Shown here in pieces: positions 35,668-46,538 of a stretch of 64,000 nucleotides of DNA. Origin of the DNA: Pseudomonas sp. Ga0074129 (lineage in GTDB: Bacteria; Pseudomonadota; Gammaproteobacteria; Pseudomonadales; Pseudomonadaceae). The stretch's first letter is position 1; each line of letters starts with the position of its first letter. The stretch is from contig LNDO01000079.1 of the NCBI GenBank assembly GCA_001465025.1, positions 1 to 64,000 of the forward strand. Direction: 5' to 3'. The notes beneath the pieces were generated by a model. It was given only the letters and a program-made list of their open reading frames with translations, made no database searches and was not told the origin of the DNA. A program made the position numbers and the translations under genes.

Positions 35668-38153
35668 CAGCACTGCCCAAAACCGAAGGGCTGATCTGGG
35701 ACATTCCCGGCGGTATTCACCCGGCCGAATGCAAGGAATTATCCAACCGCGTGGCGATTCAGCCAGCGCCCTTACCCGTACAGCTGATTTTGCCGCTGGG
35801 CCAGCATATAGGCGCGGCAGCAGAGCCTTTGGTTAGCCTCGGTGAGCGTGTACTCAAGGGCCAACAGATTGCCGCGGCCAATGGTTTTGTCAGCGTACCG
35901 CTGCACGCGCCAACCTCTGGCACAGTGAGCTTTATCGGCCCGCAGCCTTACCCGCATGTATCCGGGATGCTCGCGCCGGCCATCGTCATTGAAACGGACG
36001 GCCTTGAGCAGTGGTGCCCGCTTGAGCCCTGCCCTGACTATCGCCACCTTGATCACGGCGAATTGATTGAGCGGATCCGGCAGGCTGGCATCAGCGGCCT
36101 GGGCGGAGCAGGCTTTCCGACTGCGGTGAAACTCAACGCGCGGCCGACGCAAAAAATCCACACCCTGATCATCAACGGCACCGAGTGCGAGCCTTACATC
36201 ACCGCCGACGACCTGTTGATGCGCGAGCGAGCCGCCGAGCTGATCAGCGGCATCGACATTCTGGTGCAACTGATCCAGCCGGATCAGGTGTTGATTGGTA
36301 TCGAGGACAACAAACCTGAAGCCGTCGCTGCGGTGCGCCTTGCGCTGAGCGAACGCAGCTATCAGTTGAAAGTTTTCCCCACCAAGTATCCGTCCGGTGG
36401 CGAGAAGCAGCTGATCCAGATTCTGACTGGCGTGGAAGTCCCCAGCGGTGGCCTGCCGGCAGACATAGGCATGCTCTGCCAGAATGTCGGCACGTGCGTG
36501 GCCATTCACGACGCCATCATCCATGGTAAACCGCTGATTTCGCGCATCACCACGCTCACCGGCGAAGCCCTGGCCAAACCGATGAACGTTGAGGTGCTGC
36601 TCGGCACCCCGGTGGGCGAACTGCTGGAGTTTGCTGGCCTCGACCCCAGCAAGCTGAACCGGCTGATCATGGGCGGCCCGATGATGGGCTTTACCCTGCC
36701 TGACATGGCCGTGCCGGTGATCAAAACCACCAATTGCCTGTTGGCATCCACCACAGCCGAGCTGCCGCCACCGCCACCGGCCATGCCCTGCATTCGCTGT
36801 GGCGAGTGCGCCGAGGCTTGCCCAGCCAGCCTGCTGCCGCAGCAACTGCACTTCTTCGCCATGGGCCAGGAGCACGAGCAACTCAAGGCGCACAACCTGT
36901 TCGACTGCATCGAATGCGGTGCCTGCGCCTATGTCTGCCCGTCGAGCATTCCGTTGGTGCAGTACTACCGCGCCGCCAAGGCGGAAATTCGCGACCTGGA
37001 ACAAAAGCAGCTCAAGGCCGAACATTCCAAGCAACGCTTCGAGCAACGCCAGGAGCGCCTGCGCCGCGCCGAAGAACAGAAAGAAGCCGAACGCCAAGCC
37101 CGCGCTGCCAAAGCGGCGCAAGCCAAAGCCGCTCAGGCTCAAGCGGCAGCCAGCCCAGAGAGCAGCGAGAGCGCTGTCGTCAAACCAGCCGGGTTAACTG
37201 ATGAGCTGAAGAAACTCAAGATCGAAGCCAGCATGGCGCAGGTCGCACTGAAAAAGGCCGAGAAACAAGTGGCGGCTCACGCCACTGCGGAGTTGCAGGC
37301 GCAGGTCGATGAATTGCGCCTCGCCGCCGCAGCGGCACAACAAGCACTCGACACCGCCACAGCGGCTAATCCGCCTGCCCCAGCGGTGGTTGCCGATGAC
37401 GGCACGCTGAAAAAAGCCAAGATCGACGCTGCCATGCTCCGCGCGCAGGTGCGCAAGCTGGAAAAACTCGAAGCCCCGAGCGCCGAGCAGCAAAGCGAAC
37501 TCAGCCAACTGCGCAGCCAACTCGACGCCGCTGAAAAACTGCTGGCCAGCTTCGACAGTGCACCAGCCCCGACTGCGGCTAAAGCACCCGCCGATGACAG
37601 CGCGCTGAAAAAAGCCAAGATCGACGCCGCCATGCTCCGTGCGCAGGTGCGCAAGCTGGAAAAACTCGAAGCCCCGAGCGCCGAGCAGCAAAGCGAACTA
37701 ACGCAACTGCGCAGCCAACTCGATGCCGCTGAAAAGCTGCTCGCCAGCCTCGACAGTCCAACAGCAACGCCCACAAAGACGCCTGCGGCAGAAGCCCCTG
37801 ATCCGCTGAAAAAAGCCAAGATCGAACTGGCGATGAAGCGTGCTGAGCTGAAGAAAGCTGAGAAAGCCGGCAGCGATGAGGCCACTCTGAATGGCCTGCG
37901 CGAGGCCTTAGCGGCAGCCGAGCAGGCGCTGCTTCAAGCAGAAGAAGCCTCCGGTAAGCCCGTGCCAGAGCTGGTGCGCACCGACAAGCAGCCGATCGAT
38001 GAAACCACCCGCGCCTTGAAAACGGAGGTGGCCTTTGCCCGCGCTGATCTGCGCAAGCTGGAACGTGATGAAAATGCCGCACCCGATGCTCTCGAGCAGG
38101 CCCGTGTGCGCCTAGCCGATGCCGAACAGAAACTGAGCGAACACCAGACGTAG
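35664..38153 (+). CDS. rnfC: Electron transport complex Rnf, subunit C with long repeat-rich tail
   Basis: RnfC is the NADH-binding peripheral subunit. Residues 1-430 carry the conserved core: [27 protein letters not shown] for NADH/FMN, and two 4Fe-4S motifs, [12 protein letters not shown] and [12 protein letters not shown]. After about residue 435 comes a charged coiled-coil-like tail of nearly 400 residues, with five repeats of about 67 residues beginning at 515, 582, 648, 715 and 785. Total length 829, in the range of gammaproteobacterial RnfC proteins with extended tails. The TAG stop falls inside a palindromic repeat, so the native end may have been altered. It overlaps rnfB by 4 bases. 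Confidence 0.93.
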   Translation: MTALPKTEGLIWDIPGGIHPAECKELSNRVAIQPAPLPVQLILPLGQHIGAAAEPLVSLGERVLKGQQIAAANGFVSVPLHAPTSGTVSFIGPQPYPHVSGMLAPAIVIETDGLEQWCPLEPCPDYRHLDHGELIERIRQAGISGLGGAGFPTAVKLNARPTQKIHTLIINGTECEPYITADDLLMRERAAELISGIDILVQLIQPDQVLIGIEDNKPEAVAAVRLALSERSYQLKVFPTKYPSGGEKQLIQILTGVEVPSGGLPADIGMLCQNVGTCVAIHDAIIHGKPLISRITTLTGEALAKPMNVEVLLGTPVGELLEFAGLDPSKLNRLIMGGPMMGFTLPDMAVPVIKTTNCLLASTTAELPPPPPAMPCIRCGECAEACPASLLPQQLHFFAMGQEHEQLKAHNLFDCIECGACAYVCPSSIPLVQYYRAAKAEIRDLEQKQLKAEHSKQRFEQRQERLRRAEEQKEAERQARAAKAAQAKAAQAQAAASPESSESAVVKPAGLTDELKKLKIEASMAQVALKKAEKQVAAHATAELQAQVDELRLAAAAAQQALDTATAANPPAPAVVADDGTLKKAKIDAAMLRAQVRKLEKLEAPSAEQQSELSQLRSQLDAAEKLLASFDSAPAPTAAKAPADDSALKKAKIDAAMLRAQVRKLEKLEAPSAEQQSELTQLRSQLDAAEKLLASLDSPTATPTKTPAAEAPDPLKKAKIELAMKRAELKKAEKAGSDEATLNGLREALAAAEQALLQAEEASGKPVPELVRTDKQPIDETTRALKTEVAFARADLRKLERDENAAPDALEQARVRLADAEQKLSEHQT
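37206..38141 (+). repeat. Coding tandem repeats in the rnfC 3' half
   Basis: Five in-frame repeat units start at 37206, 37407, 37605, 37806 and 38016. Units two and three are 198 bases apart and nearly identical at DNA level; the others are degenerate. Each unit begins [14 protein letters not shown] or a variant and has the pattern KLEKLEAP, then [14 protein letters not shown], consistent with alternating coiled-coil helices separated by Ala/Pro linkers. The near-identity of two units points to recent duplication or gene conversion. Confidence 0.9.
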
Positions 38154-38234
38154 CCCGGATGCAATCCGGGACAGCGCCCCCGGTTCGCGGCAACACATGG
38201 CGCCAAGAATTCCCCCGGATTGCACCCGGGCTAC
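38150..38234. repeat. Palindromic repeat pair between rnfC and rnfD
   Basis: GTAGCCCGGATGCAATCCGG at 38150-38171 faces its inverted copy at 38211-38234, separated by about 40 unrelated bases. The same arm pair occurs at 3822-3887. The TAG of rnfC (38151-38153) is part of the left arm. The element fills the gap between two genes that are normally adjacent or overlapping, and may form a stem that attenuates transcription or protects rnfABC mRNA. Confidence 0.82.
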
Positions 38235-38291
38235 AGAAAAGCGCGTGGCGCGATAACGCCATGCACAGCAAGACAATCGACCGGAGCGCCA

Positions 38292-39323
38292 ATGGCCCTG
38301 CCACGTATCACATCGCCCCACGCCAAGGGCAGCAACCGCACCCAGCAGGTGATGCTGCAGGTATTGCTGGCCACCGTGCCGGGCATCCTGGCCCTAACTT
38401 GGCTATTCGGCGCAGGCACGCTGATCAACCTGTTGTGGGCCAGTGCCTGCGCGCTGGGTTTTGAAGCGGCCATCCTGGCGCTGCGCAAACGCCCCGTGCT
38501 GTTCTATATCAAGGACTACAGCGTGTTGGTCACGGCGGTGTTGCTGGCCTTGGCGCTGCCGCCCTACTCGCCGTGGTGGCTGACCCTGGTGGCCACCGGC
38601 TTTGCCGTGGTGTTCGGCAAACAGTTGTATGGCGGCCTCGGACAAAACCCGTTCAACCCGGCCATGCTCGGCTACGTGGTGGTGCTCATCTCCTTCCCGG
38701 TGGAAATGACCAGTTGGCCAGCGCCGCATACGGTTGGCCTACTCGAAGGCGTGCAACAGATTTTCGGCATCGCCAACCTGCCCGATGGCTGGGCACAGGC
38801 CACGGCATTGGATGCCCTCAAGGTTAATAAGAGCCTGACCATGGACGAGCTGTGGGCGCAAAACCCGGCGTTCGGCTACCTGGGCGGAGCCGCCACGGAG
38901 GCGGTCAACCTGGCCTTCCTCGCCGGTGGTCTGTACCTGCTGCACAAACGCCTGTTCACCTGGCATGCGCCGGTGGGCATGCTCGCGGGCCTGGCGGTGA
39001 TGAGCCTGTTGTTCTGGAACGGCTCGGGTTCAGACTCCAATGGTTCGCCGCTGTTTCACCTGCTCACTGGCGCGACCATGCTCGGTGCGTTCTTTATCGT
39101 CACGGACCCGGTCAGCGGCGCCACCAGTAACCTGGGCCGTTTGATTTTCGGTATCGGTGTCGGAGTGTTGGTCTACGTAATTCGCGCCTGGGGCGGCTAC
39201 CCGGACGGCGTCGCGTTCGCCGTGTTGTTGATGAACCTGGCCGCGCCGACCATCGACTACTACACACGGCCGCGCACCTACGGTCATCGCAAGCCGACAC
39301 GCGGCTTCAAGTTGGGAGAGTAA
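38292..39323 (+). CDS. rnfD: Electron transport complex Rnf, subunit D
   Basis: RnfD is a polytopic NqrB-like subunit with a covalently bound FMN. From the ATG at 38292, preceded by GGAG, it has 343 residues and about nine membrane segments. The motif DGWAQATAL places the likely FMN-threonine at residue 171, where S/T-G-A-T is usual; here the two residues before AT are A and Q, so the match is imperfect. [12 protein letters not shown] is also typical. Unlike its neighbours it does not overlap the gene before it, because of the repeat at 38150-38234. Confidence 0.93.
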   Translation: MALPRITSPHAKGSNRTQQVMLQVLLATVPGILALTWLFGAGTLINLLWASACALGFEAAILALRKRPVLFYIKDYSVLVTAVLLALALPPYSPWWLTLVATGFAVVFGKQLYGGLGQNPFNPAMLGYVVVLISFPVEMTSWPAPHTVGLLEGVQQIFGIANLPDGWAQATALDALKVNKSLTMDELWAQNPAFGYLGGAATEAVNLAFLAGGLYLLHKRLFTWHAPVGMLAGLAVMSLLFWNGSGSDSNGSPLFHLLTGATMLGAFFIVTDPVSGATSNLGRLIFGIGVGVLVYVIRAWGGYPDGVAFAVLLMNLAAPTIDYYTRPRTYGHRKPTRGFKLGE

Positions 39324-39325
39324 CC

Positions 39326-39967
39326 GTGGCCCTGCCTGAAATTAGCCGCTCCATGCTGAAAAACGCCTTGGTGCTTGGGCTGTTTGCAATTGCTACCGTT
39401 GGGTCGGTTGCGATACTGCAACAAGCCACAGCAGAGCGCATCGCCAAAGCTGAGCGCGAAGCACAGGTGCGCGCCCTCAGCGAAATCCTGCCGCAAGGCA
39501 GTTATGACAACCACCTGCTGGACAACAGCCTCGAACTGCATGACCCGCTGCTGGGCAGTAAAGCGCCACAAACGGCCTATATCGCCCTGAAAGATGACCA
39601 ACCCAGTGCCATCATCCTGCGCGCCACCGCGTCAGACGGTTACAGCGGGGCTATCCATCTACTCATCGGCATTCAGGCCAACGGTCAACTGGCCGGCGTG
39701 CGCGTGCTCAGTCACAAGGAAACACCGGGGTTGGGTGACAAGATCGAACTGGCCAAGAGCGTCTGGATACGGAGCTTCGAAGGCAAGTCACTGAGCAATC
39801 CCAGCGAAGAGGGCTGGGCGGTGAAGAAGGATCGCGGCGAGTTCGACCAGTTTGCCGGCGCCACCATCACACCGCGTGCCGTGGTCAAGGCTGTGCACAA
39901 GGCCCTGCAATTTTTCGACGCTAACCGGCAACAGTTGTTTGCCCAGCAGGTGAAGTCCAATGGCTAG
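39326..39967 (+). CDS. rnfG: Electron transport complex Rnf, subunit G
   Basis: RnfG is an NqrC-like subunit: one N-terminal membrane helix ([20 protein letters not shown]) and a periplasmic domain that carries a covalent FMN. The motif AGATIT near 177-182 matches S(T)GAT, with Thr180 as the expected attachment site; the first residue is Ala rather than Ser/Thr. The GTG start has GGAGAG just upstream. 213 residues, usual length. It overlaps rnfE by 8 bases. Confidence 0.92.
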   Translation: MALPEISRSMLKNALVLGLFAIATVGSVAILQQATAERIAKAEREAQVRALSEILPQGSYDNHLLDNSLELHDPLLGSKAPQTAYIALKDDQPSAIILRATASDGYSGAIHLLIGIQANGQLAGVRVLSHKETPGLGDKIELAKSVWIRSFEGKSLSNPSEEGWAVKKDRGEFDQFAGATITPRAVVKAVHKALQFFDANRQQLFAQQVKSNG

Positions 39968-40673
39968 TCCCAGCTACCGCGAAATCACCCTTAACGGGCT
40001 GTGGAAAAACAACCCGGCGCTGGTGCAGCTGCTTGGCCTTTGTCCGCTGCTGGGCGTCAGTAACTCGGCGGTCAACGCATTGGGCTTGGCGCTGGCCAGC
40101 GCCGTGGTACTGATCTGCTCCAACACGGTGGTGTCGCTCGCGCGTGGCGTGGTCAACACCGCCGTGCGCCTGCCCGCGTTTGTGATGATCATTGCCGCCC
40201 TGACCACCTGTATCGAACTGCTGATGCAGGCCTTCACCTACGAGCTGTACCAGATTCTTGGCATTTTTATCCCGCTGATCACCACCAACTGCGTCATCCT
40301 CGGCCGCGCTGACGGCTTTGCCGCAAAGAACGACCCAGCCCGTGCCGCCTATGACGGCTTGATGATGGGGCTGGGTTTTGGCGTGGTGCTAGTAATGATT
40401 GGAGCGCTGCGCGAGCTGTTCGGCACCGGCGCGGTGTTTGCCAATATGCACCTGCTGTTCGGCCCCATAGCCGCCAACTGGCAGCTGACACTCATCCCTG
40501 AGTACAAAGGCTTTCTGCTGGCCATCCTGCCGCCGGGTGCTTTTATCGTCTTGGGCCTGCTGATTGCCGGTAAGAACCGCATCGACGAAGCCGTGGCTGA
40601 ACACGCCAAGGCGCAACAGGTTGAAGCCCCCGTGCAGAGCCGTCGCGTACGCGTTACTGGAGTGATCGAGTGA
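39960..40673 (+). CDS. rnfE: Electron transport complex Rnf, subunit E
   Basis: The 237-residue RnfE is the partner and paralogue of RnfA, with six membrane helices. [20 protein letters not shown] and [20 protein letters not shown] carry the cysteines of the membrane iron-sulfur site. The C-terminus is longer and basic ([12 protein letters not shown]). It overlaps rnfG by 8 bases and nth by 4 bases, so nth is translated from the same mRNA. Confidence 0.94.
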   Translation: MASPSYREITLNGLWKNNPALVQLLGLCPLLGVSNSAVNALGLALASAVVLICSNTVVSLARGVVNTAVRLPAFVMIIAALTTCIELLMQAFTYELYQILGIFIPLITTNCVILGRADGFAAKNDPARAAYDGLMMGLGFGVVLVMIGALRELFGTGAVFANMHLLFGPIAANWQLTLIPEYKGFLLAILPPGAFIVLGLLIAGKNRIDEAVAEHAKAQQVEAPVQSRRVRVTGVIE

Positions 40674-41308
40674 ACGCCGCCAAGCGCTATGAAATCTTCC
40701 GCCGCCTGCACGAAGACAACCCCGAGCCCAAGACCGAACTGGCCTACAGCACGCCGTTTGAACTGCTGGTCGCGGTAACGCTCTCTGCTCAGGCCACCGA
40801 CGTCAGCGTCAACAAGGCCACGGCCAAGCTGTTCCCAGTGGCCAACACCCCGGAGGCAATTTACGCCCTGGGCGTCGAGGGGCTGAGCGAATACATCAAG
40901 ACCATCGGCTTGTACAACAGCAAGGCGAAGAACGTCATCGAAGCCTGCCGTATCCTGATCGAGAAGCACGGCAGCCAGGTGCCGGACAACCGCGAAGACC
41001 TTGAAGCCCTCCCCGGCGTGGGCCGCAAGACCGCCAACGTGGTGCTCAACACCGCGTTTCGCCAGTTGGCGATGGCCGTGGACACGCACATTTTCCGCGT
41101 CAGCAACCGCACCGGCATCGCCCCTGGCAAGAACGTGCTGGAGGTGGAAAAGAAGTTGATGAAGTTCGTGCCCAAGGAATTTCTCCTCGACTCGCACCAC
41201 TGGCTGATCCTGCACGGCCGCTATGTGTGTCAGGCACGTAAGCCGCGTTGTGGCAGTTGTCGCATCGAGGATTTGTGTGAATTCAAGGGCAAGACTTCAG
41301 ACGATTGA
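40670..41308 (+). CDS. nth: Endonuclease III
   Basis: Nth is a DNA glycosylase/AP lyase that removes oxidised pyrimidines. The 212-residue protein has the helix-hairpin-helix [13 protein letters not shown] with catalytic Lys120, Asp138 in AVDTHIFR, and the 4Fe-4S loop [17 protein letters not shown] with the usual C-x6-C-x2-C-x5-C spacing. Its GTG start overlaps the stop of rnfE by 4 bases. The rnf-nth arrangement is common in gammaproteobacteria and may ensure cluster supply or linked expression. Confidence 0.96.
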   Translation: MNAAKRYEIFRRLHEDNPEPKTELAYSTPFELLVAVTLSAQATDVSVNKATAKLFPVANTPEAIYALGVEGLSEYIKTIGLYNSKAKNVIEACRILIEKHGSQVPDNREDLEALPGVGRKTANVVLNTAFRQLAMAVDTHIFRVSNRTGIAPGKNVLEVEKKLMKFVPKEFLLDSHHWLILHGRYVCQARKPRCGSCRIEDLCEFKGKTSDD

Positions 41309-41415
41309 TTCGCCAGCTACTCTCTCTATCAGCTGATTGAAAAAATCTTTTTTACCCGCCCCTTGTTTGCCGTTATAAGGTGCGCAAATGGCCGTGCTGG
41401 CCTGGAGTGAAATTG

Positions 41416-41595
41416 ATGAGCACCGATAAAGAAGAACTCGAGCTGGACGAAGACTTTGTTGCCGAAGACGCTGACGATGGCGATACCCCGGTTGAGGTGG
41501 CGAAAACCAACCTGACCAAGCGTCGCATCATCGACAACTTCCTCGAAGAGCGTCGTTTGCACAAACAACTCTCCGAATACGACTTCGATTTATAG
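41416..41595 (+). CDS. Small acidic conserved protein (PA3496 family)
   Basis: The product has 59 residues from the ATG at 41416, which has TGGAGTGA upstream. The N-terminal half is strongly acidic (EEDED-rich) and the C-terminal half has KRRIIDNFLEERRLHKQLSE, a basic helix. It matches the small family I remember next to nth in Pseudomonas, sometimes linked to envelope integrity. No membrane segment or signal peptide is seen. A terminator follows immediately. Confidence 0.78.
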   Translation: MSTDKEELELDEDFVAEDADDGDTPVEVAKTNLTKRRIIDNFLEERRLHKQLSEYDFDL

Positions 41596-41615
41596 CCCGA
41601 TAGCTGATACCACCA

Positions 41616-41639
41616 AAGCCCCGCGCCTATGCGGGGCTT
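41616..41639. terminator. Bidirectional terminator between the small acidic gene and gloA
   Basis: AAGCCCCGC at 41616-41624 pairs with GCGGGGCTT at 41631-41639 around GCCTAT. It lies between two convergent genes and can serve both, although the T run is short. Confidence 0.78.
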
Positions 41640-41654
41640 CGCATGTAAGCGTGA

Positions 41655-42047
41655 TCAGTCTTTGCGCGAAGGCGACAACAACTCGATCTTGTAGCCGTCC
41701 GGATCTTCAACAAATGCCAGGATGCTGGTGCCGTGCTTCATCGGCCCTGGCTCACGGGTGATTTTGCCGCCACGCGTGCGAATGTCTTCGCAGGCCTTAT
41801 AAACATCGGCGACTTCCAGCGCGATATGGCCATAGCCGGTGCCGAGCTCGTAACTGTTAACCCCCCAGTTATGGGTCAGTTCGATCACGCTGTTGTGTGC
41901 CTCATCACCGTAGCCAACAAACGCCAGGGTGAATTGCCCTTCCGGGTAGTCCTTGCGCCGCAGCAGGGTCATGCCCAGCACTTCGGTGTAAAAGGCGATG
42001 GATTTGTCCATATCGCCGACGCGCAGCATGGTGTGCAGCAGTCTCAT
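41655..42047 (-). CDS. gloA: Lactoylglutathione lyase (glyoxalase I)
   Basis: GloA isomerises the glutathione hemithioacetal of methylglyoxal to S-lactoylglutathione. From [12 protein letters not shown] at 42047 the protein has 130 residues; an in-frame ATG six codons upstream is less likely. Ligand residues for the active-site metal are visible: His in LLHTML, Glu in [10 protein letters not shown], His in GYGHIAL and Glu in GYKIELL. The short length matches the Ni2+-dependent bacterial class. It is next to argG on the same strand, with a hairpin between. Confidence 0.93.
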   Translation of the reverse strand: MRLLHTMLRVGDMDKSIAFYTEVLGMTLLRRKDYPEGQFTLAFVGYGDEAHNSVIELTHNWGVNSYELGTGYGHIALEVADVYKACEDIRTRGGKITREPGPMKHGTSILAFVEDPDGYKIELLSPSRKD

Positions 42048-42096
42048 CTGTTCTCTCCTCATCACTGGCCCGATTACACGGACCTATAAATGCAAA

Positions 42097-42115
42097 CCCC
42101 GGCTTATGGCCGGGG
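42097..42115 (-). terminator. Probable terminator of argG
   Basis: CCCCGGC at 42097-42103 pairs with GCCGGGG at 42109-42115 around a 5-base loop. Read on the minus strand it is followed by TTTGCATTT, a weak T stretch. It lies about 27 bases after the argG stop. Confidence 0.65.
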
Positions 42116-42141
42116 CTTGGTAGGCTCAGACGCTGAGTCTA

Positions 42142-43359
42142 TCAGAGCATCTTGCGCCCTTTACCCGCCGCGATGCGCATGCGCAGTGCATTGAGTTTGA
42201 TAAAGCCGCCAGCGTCGGCCTGGTTGTAGGCGCCGCCGTCTTCTTCAAAGGTGGCGATATTGGCGTCGAACAGCGAATCATCGGACTTACGGCCGGTGAT
42301 GATGACGTTGCCTTTATACAACTTCATGCGCACCACGCCGTTCACGTTAGCCTGGGAGGCGTCAATCATCTGCTGAAGCATCAGACGCTCTGGGCTCCAC
42401 CAGAAACCGTTGTAGATCAGGCTGGCATATTTCGGCATCAACTCGTCTTTCAGGTGAGCGACTTCGCGGTCCAGCGTGATCGATTCAATGGCGCGGTGGC
42501 CTTTGAGCATGATGGTGCCGCCGGGCGTCTCGTAGCAGCCACGGGACTTCATGCCAACAAAACGGTTTTCGACGATATCCAGACGACCGATGCCGTTTTC
42601 GCCGCCGATGCGGTTGAGTTCAGCCAGTACGGTGGCGGGGCTCATTTCCTTGCCGTCGATGGCAACGATGTCGCCCTTGCGGTAAGTCAGCTCGATGTAG
42701 GTTGGTGCATCAGGCGCTGCCTCAGGGGAGACAGTCCATTTCCACATATCTTCTTCGTGCTCGGTCCAGGTGTCTTCCAGCACGCCGCCTTCATAGGAAA
42801 TGTGCAGCAGGTTGGCATCCATGGAGTACGGCGACTTCTTCTTGCCATGACGCTCGATTGGGATGGCGTGCTTCTCGGCGTAGTCCATCAGCTTCTCACG
42901 CGAGAGCAGGTCCCACTCACGCCATGGGGCGATGACTTTAACGCCAGGCTTGAGCGCGTAGGCACCCAGCTCGAAACGCACTTGGTCGTTACCTTTGCCA
43001 GTGGCACCGTGAGAAATGGCGTCGGCACCGGTTTCGTTGGCGATTTCGATCAAACGCTTGGCGATCAGCGGACGAGCGATGGACGTGCCCAGCAGGTACT
43101 CGCCTTCGTAAACGGTGTTGGCACGGAACATCGGGTAAACGAAATCGCGGACGAACTCTTCGCGCAGGTCGTCGATGTAGATTTCCTTAACGCCCATGGC
43201 CTGGGCCTTGGCGCGGGCCGGCTCAACTTCCTCACCTTGGCCAAGGTCAGCGGTGAAGGTCACCACTTCGCAGTTATAGGTGTCTTGCAGCCACTTGAGG
43301 ATCACGGAAGTGTCCAGGCCACCGGAATATGCCAGGACTACCTTGTTTACGTCGGCCAT
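42142..43359 (-). CDS. argG: Argininosuccinate synthase
   Basis: ArgG joins citrulline and aspartate with ATP to form argininosuccinate in arginine synthesis. The 405-residue enzyme opens with the P-loop-like [12 protein letters not shown], followed by [16 protein letters not shown] for citrulline/aspartate contacts and a long C-terminal dimerisation helix. It lies between gloA and motY on the minus strand with 131 bases to the next gene upstream, so it probably has its own promoter. Confidence 0.96.
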   Translation of the reverse strand: MADVNKVVLAYSGGLDTSVILKWLQDTYNCEVVTFTADLGQGEEVEPARAKAQAMGVKEIYIDDLREEFVRDFVYPMFRANTVYEGEYLLGTSIARPLIAKRLIEIANETGADAISHGATGKGNDQVRFELGAYALKPGVKVIAPWREWDLLSREKLMDYAEKHAIPIERHGKKKSPYSMDANLLHISYEGGVLEDTWTEHEEDMWKWTVSPEAAPDAPTYIELTYRKGDIVAIDGKEMSPATVLAELNRIGGENGIGRLDIVENRFVGMKSRGCYETPGGTIMLKGHRAIESITLDREVAHLKDELMPKYASLIYNGFWWSPERLMLQQMIDASQANVNGVVRMKLYKGNVIITGRKSDDSLFDANIATFEEDGGAYNQADAGGFIKLNALRMRIAAGKGRKML

Positions 43360-43490
43360 GCCATCAACTCCACGGGGTTGTGCGGGAAAACCCGTGATTC
43401 TACTGACCTAAGCGCTTGATTTACAGAGGCGCGACAGCTTGTGACGACCAGGCGACGGCCGAAAGTTGAGCATCCGGACGGATTTAACCC

Positions 43491-44408
43491 CTAAGAGGTG
43501 GCCGCAGGCGCGGCCGGAGCAGGCGCAGTCTCAGGTGCCTCGGGCACGTCAGCCTGCGGAACGCGCTCCAAGAGGATGGTCACGCGGCGGTTTTTGGCCC
43601 GATTGGGTTCACTGGTGTTCGGCGCTAAGGGATAACGCTCACCGTGAAAGCGCATAACGATTTGCTCGGCAGCAATACCGCTGGCTTTTAAGTACTCCAT
43701 GACCGCCAACGCGCGGCGACGGGAAAGATCACGATTGGTCAGACGATTACCGCTGTTATCGGCATGACCATCGAGTTGAATACGATTGACGCTGGGATCG
43801 GCCTTGAGAAAGTCCAGCAGAATCTCAAGTTTGGCCATCGCCAGCGGGTCGAGCACCACACCACCGCCCGGAAAGCCAACCTCACTTTTACGAATTTGAT
43901 CGAAATTCACCGGCAACAATTTAGCCGTACACGCCAAATAGTCGTTGTAAGCCTTGTTAAAACGCGCGGGCAGTAAACGCACTTCAATCGCCTGCCCGCC
44001 CATGGCTGTGCGGTGGCGCACCAGGGGGCTGCGCCCCTCAAGCAGGCCAGTCAACAAGCGCGTGCCTTGCTCTTGCGTGCTGTTGAACAGCACCTCAGCA
44101 GGCTGCACAGCTACTGAGCCGAGGTTTATGTCACCGCGCTGCGATTGCCACGGTGCAGCGGCGGCCAATAAGGTGGCATTGCCGGCAGCCAACCAACGTT
44201 CACGTGCTTTGAGGCTGAAAGTCACCTGCTCACCGGCACGCCGGACAAATACACCAGCGCCAAAATCAGTCACAGGTTGCGACAAACGACACTCGAACTG
44301 ATCCCCCTCCACTTGCCACTCAATCTTCTCCAGACGCGTCTGGAAACTGATGGCAAAAACGGACTGGCTTGCCAGTAGGCAAAGCACCGCGAGTGGATAG
44401 GGTCGCAC
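43491..44408 (-). CDS. motY: Flagellar T-ring protein MotY
   Basis: MotY forms, with MotX, the T ring around the flagellar basal body and helps fix the sodium- or proton-driven stator. This 305-residue protein has a signal peptide (ending SVFAI), an N-terminal beta domain of about 150 residues, and an OmpA-type C-terminal domain with [20 protein letters not shown] and [13 protein letters not shown] that binds peptidoglycan. The C-terminal 25 residues are Pro/Ala-rich. It is divergent from pyrC, and the motY-pyrC-rnt order is one I recall from P. aeruginosa. Confidence 0.9.
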   Translation of the reverse strand: MRPYPLAVLCLLASQSVFAISFQTRLEKIEWQVEGDQFECRLSQPVTDFGAGVFVRRAGEQVTFSLKARERWLAAGNATLLAAAAPWQSQRGDINLGSVAVQPAEVLFNSTQEQGTRLLTGLLEGRSPLVRHRTAMGGQAIEVRLLPARFNKAYNDYLACTAKLLPVNFDQIRKSEVGFPGGGVVLDPLAMAKLEILLDFLKADPSVNRIQLDGHADNSGNRLTNRDLSRRRALAVMEYLKASGIAAEQIVMRFHGERYPLAPNTSEPNRAKNRRVTILLERVPQADVPEAPETAPAPAAPAATS

Positions 44409-44611
44409 GACAAGCTCCAGGGAATACGGCTTACACAGTGTCTATCGGTGCAAGAAGACAAAACTTGAGCACGCACAACGCCTGCATGCCACCTATCTGC
44501 GCAGAGCGCCTGCAACAGGGCGCCGCTAAATCCACAACCGCGCTTTCAGGATGCTGCGCAGGCCCTTTTCCGGTAGCATTCGCACCACGTTTTGCCCGCC
44601 TGGAAGCCACC

Positions 44612-45658
44612 ATGACTGACCGCCTTACCCTGCTGCGTCCTGACGACTGGCACATTCACCTGCGTGACGGTGGCCTGCTGCCACACACCGTAGCCGACGT
44701 AGCCCGCACCTTCGGCCGCGCCATCATCATGCCCAATCTGGTGCCGCCAGTACGCAATGCCAGCGATGCTCAAGCCTATCGCCAGCGCATTCTTGATGCC
44801 CGCCCGGCCGGCAGTCGTTTTGAGCCGCTGATGGTGCTGTACCTCACTGACGTGACGTCGCCTGAAGATGTCCGCAGCGCCATGGCCACCGGCTTTGTGC
44901 ATGCTGCCAAGCTCTATCCGGCCGGTGCCACGACCAACTCTGATTCTGGCGTCACCAACATCGACAAGATTTTTCCGGTGCTGGAAACCATGGCCGAAGT
45001 CGGCATGCCGTTGCTGGTTCACGGTGAAGTGACGCGCAGTGAGATCGATGTTTTTGATCGCGAAAAAGCCTTTATCGACGAGCACCTGACCCGTGTCGTC
45101 GAGCGTTTCCCAACCCTGAAAGTGGTGTTTGAACACATCACCACCCGTGATGCTGTGCAGTTTGTGCAGGGTGCCGCGGCTAACGTGGGCGCGACCATCA
45201 CCGCCCATCACCTGCTGTACAACCGCAACCACATGCTGGTCGGTGGCATTCGCCCGCACTTCTATTGCCTGCCGATTCTCAAACGCAACACCCATCAGGA
45301 CGCCTTGCTGGATGCCGCCACCAGCGGCCACGCCAAGTTCTTCCTCGGCACCGATTCCGCACCGCATGCCCGTCACGCCAAGGAATCCGCCTGCGGCTGC
45401 GCCGGGTGCTACACCGCCTACGCCGCCATCGAGCTGTATGCCGAGGCCTTCGAGCAACGCAACGCGCTGGATAAACTGGAAGCTTTCGCCAGCCTCAACG
45501 GTGCCGATTTCTATGGCATGCCACGGCACACCGACACCATCACCTTGGTGCGTGAAGACTGGACTGCACCGGCCAGCCTGCCATTGGGCGAGCAAACCGT
45601 AATCCCGCTGCGCGCCGGTGAAACCTTGCGCTGGCGTCTGCTGGAGAGCCAAGCGTGA
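44612..45658 (+). CDS. pyrC: Dihydroorotase, class II
   Basis: PyrC interconverts carbamoyl aspartate and dihydroorotate in pyrimidine synthesis. The 348-residue protein carries the metal-binding HIHLRDG, the carboxylated Lys in [10 protein letters not shown], histidines in HGEV, HITT and HHLL, and the catalytic Asp in LGTDSAPH. The start is at 44612, where [16 protein letters not shown] begins; longer readings upstream lack homology. The gene overlaps rnt by 4 bases. Confidence 0.96.
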   Translation: MTDRLTLLRPDDWHIHLRDGGLLPHTVADVARTFGRAIIMPNLVPPVRNASDAQAYRQRILDARPAGSRFEPLMVLYLTDVTSPEDVRSAMATGFVHAAKLYPAGATTNSDSGVTNIDKIFPVLETMAEVGMPLLVHGEVTRSEIDVFDREKAFIDEHLTRVVERFPTLKVVFEHITTRDAVQFVQGAAANVGATITAHHLLYNRNHMLVGGIRPHFYCLPILKRNTHQDALLDAATSGHAKFFLGTDSAPHARHAKESACGCAGCYTAYAAIELYAEAFEQRNALDKLEAFASLNGADFYGMPRHTDTITLVREDWTAPASLPLGEQTVIPLRAGETLRWRLLESQA

Positions 45659-46329
45659 GTGAAGACCTGTACGACGACGAACCGGAAAACACCGGCCATT
45701 CAGGCCCGCGCCACCCAATGGCGGCTCGCTTTCGCGGTTACTTGCCGGTTGTTGTGGACGTAGAAACCGGTGGCTTCAACTGCGCCACCGATGCGCTGCT
45801 GGAAATCGCCGCCACCACCATTGGTATGGATGAAGGCGGTTTTCTCTACCCTGAGCACACCTACTTCTTTCGTGTCGAACCCTTTGCCGGTGCCAACATT
45901 GAACAGGCGGCGCTGGATTTCACCGGCATCAAGCTGGATCACCCGCTGCGCATGGCCGTGACGGAAGAGCACGCACTGACGGAAATTTTCCGTGGCCTGC
46001 GCAAATCGCTCAAAGCCAACAGTTGCAAACGCGCCATTCTGGTCGGTCACAACAGCAGCTTTGACCTAGGCTTTCTCAATGCCGCAGTGACGCGTACCGG
46101 CATTAAGCGCAATCCGTTCCACCCCTTCTCCAGCTTTGACACCGCCACTTTGGCGGGCCTTGCCTATGGCCAAACCGTGTTGGCCAAAGCCTGCCAGGCG
46201 GCGGACATCGACTTTGATGGTAAAGAAGCGCACTCGGCCCGTTACGACACCGAAAAAACCGCCGAGCTGTTCTGCGGCATCGTCAATCGGTGGAAAGAAA
46301 TGGGTGGCTGGATGGATTTCGACCACTGA
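45655..46329 (+). CDS. rnt: Ribonuclease T
   Basis: RNase T trims the 3' ends of tRNA and stable RNAs. The 224-residue DEDD exonuclease has DVETGGFN (exo I), [10 protein letters not shown] (exo II) and [10 protein letters not shown] (exo III), with the catalytic acidic residues all present. It begins at a GTG that overlaps the pyrC stop by 4 bases, so the two are translated together. A strong terminator follows at 46397-46430. Confidence 0.95.
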   Translation: MSEDLYDDEPENTGHSGPRHPMAARFRGYLPVVVDVETGGFNCATDALLEIAATTIGMDEGGFLYPEHTYFFRVEPFAGANIEQAALDFTGIKLDHPLRMAVTEEHALTEIFRGLRKSLKANSCKRAILVGHNSSFDLGFLNAAVTRTGIKRNPFHPFSSFDTATLAGLAYGQTVLAKACQAADIDFDGKEAHSARYDTEKTAELFCGIVNRWKEMGGWMDFDH

Positions 46330-46396
46330 GGCTGGGCTAAAACGCTACCGGATTTCATCCAGACTGCCTTTGCTTCGTTGATCTGTAGCCGATAAA

Positions 46397-46430
46397 AAAC
46401 GCCGCGATTCCTATGGGAATCGCGGCGTTT
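46397..46430 (+). terminator. Strong rho-independent terminator of pyrC-rnt
   Basis: AAACGCCGCGATTCC at 46397-46411 pairs with GGAATCGCGGCGTTT at 46416-46430, a perfect 15-base stem with loop TATG, followed by TTG. It ends the plus-strand unit; being flanked by A and T runs it might also stop transcripts from the minus strand. Confidence 0.88.
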
Positions 46431-46538
46431 TTGTTAGTGCATCGGTTGGGTCGGGCGGCGTTCCGTTGAGACGCGCAGCGCCGACCCACATACATTGTGT
46501 TGCAACGGCCCGGATCAACTCCGGGCCATTGCGTCAGC

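Noticed and set aside
35772-37142. Long open frame (456 codons) on the minus strand opposite rnfC
   Set aside because: Antisense shadow; the rnfC core motifs on the plus strand are unambiguous.
37206-38016. Regularly spaced repeats that might be a CRISPR array
   Set aside because: The units are about 200 bases, in frame and protein-coding within rnfC; there are no spacers of CRISPR type and no cas genes.
42454-43419. 321-codon plus-strand frame opposite argG
   Set aside because: Shadow of argG with no family resemblance.
46507-46527. GC-rich hairpin after gdhB as a terminator
   Set aside because: The 7-base stem is real, but no T run follows on the minus strand, so it is not called as a terminator.
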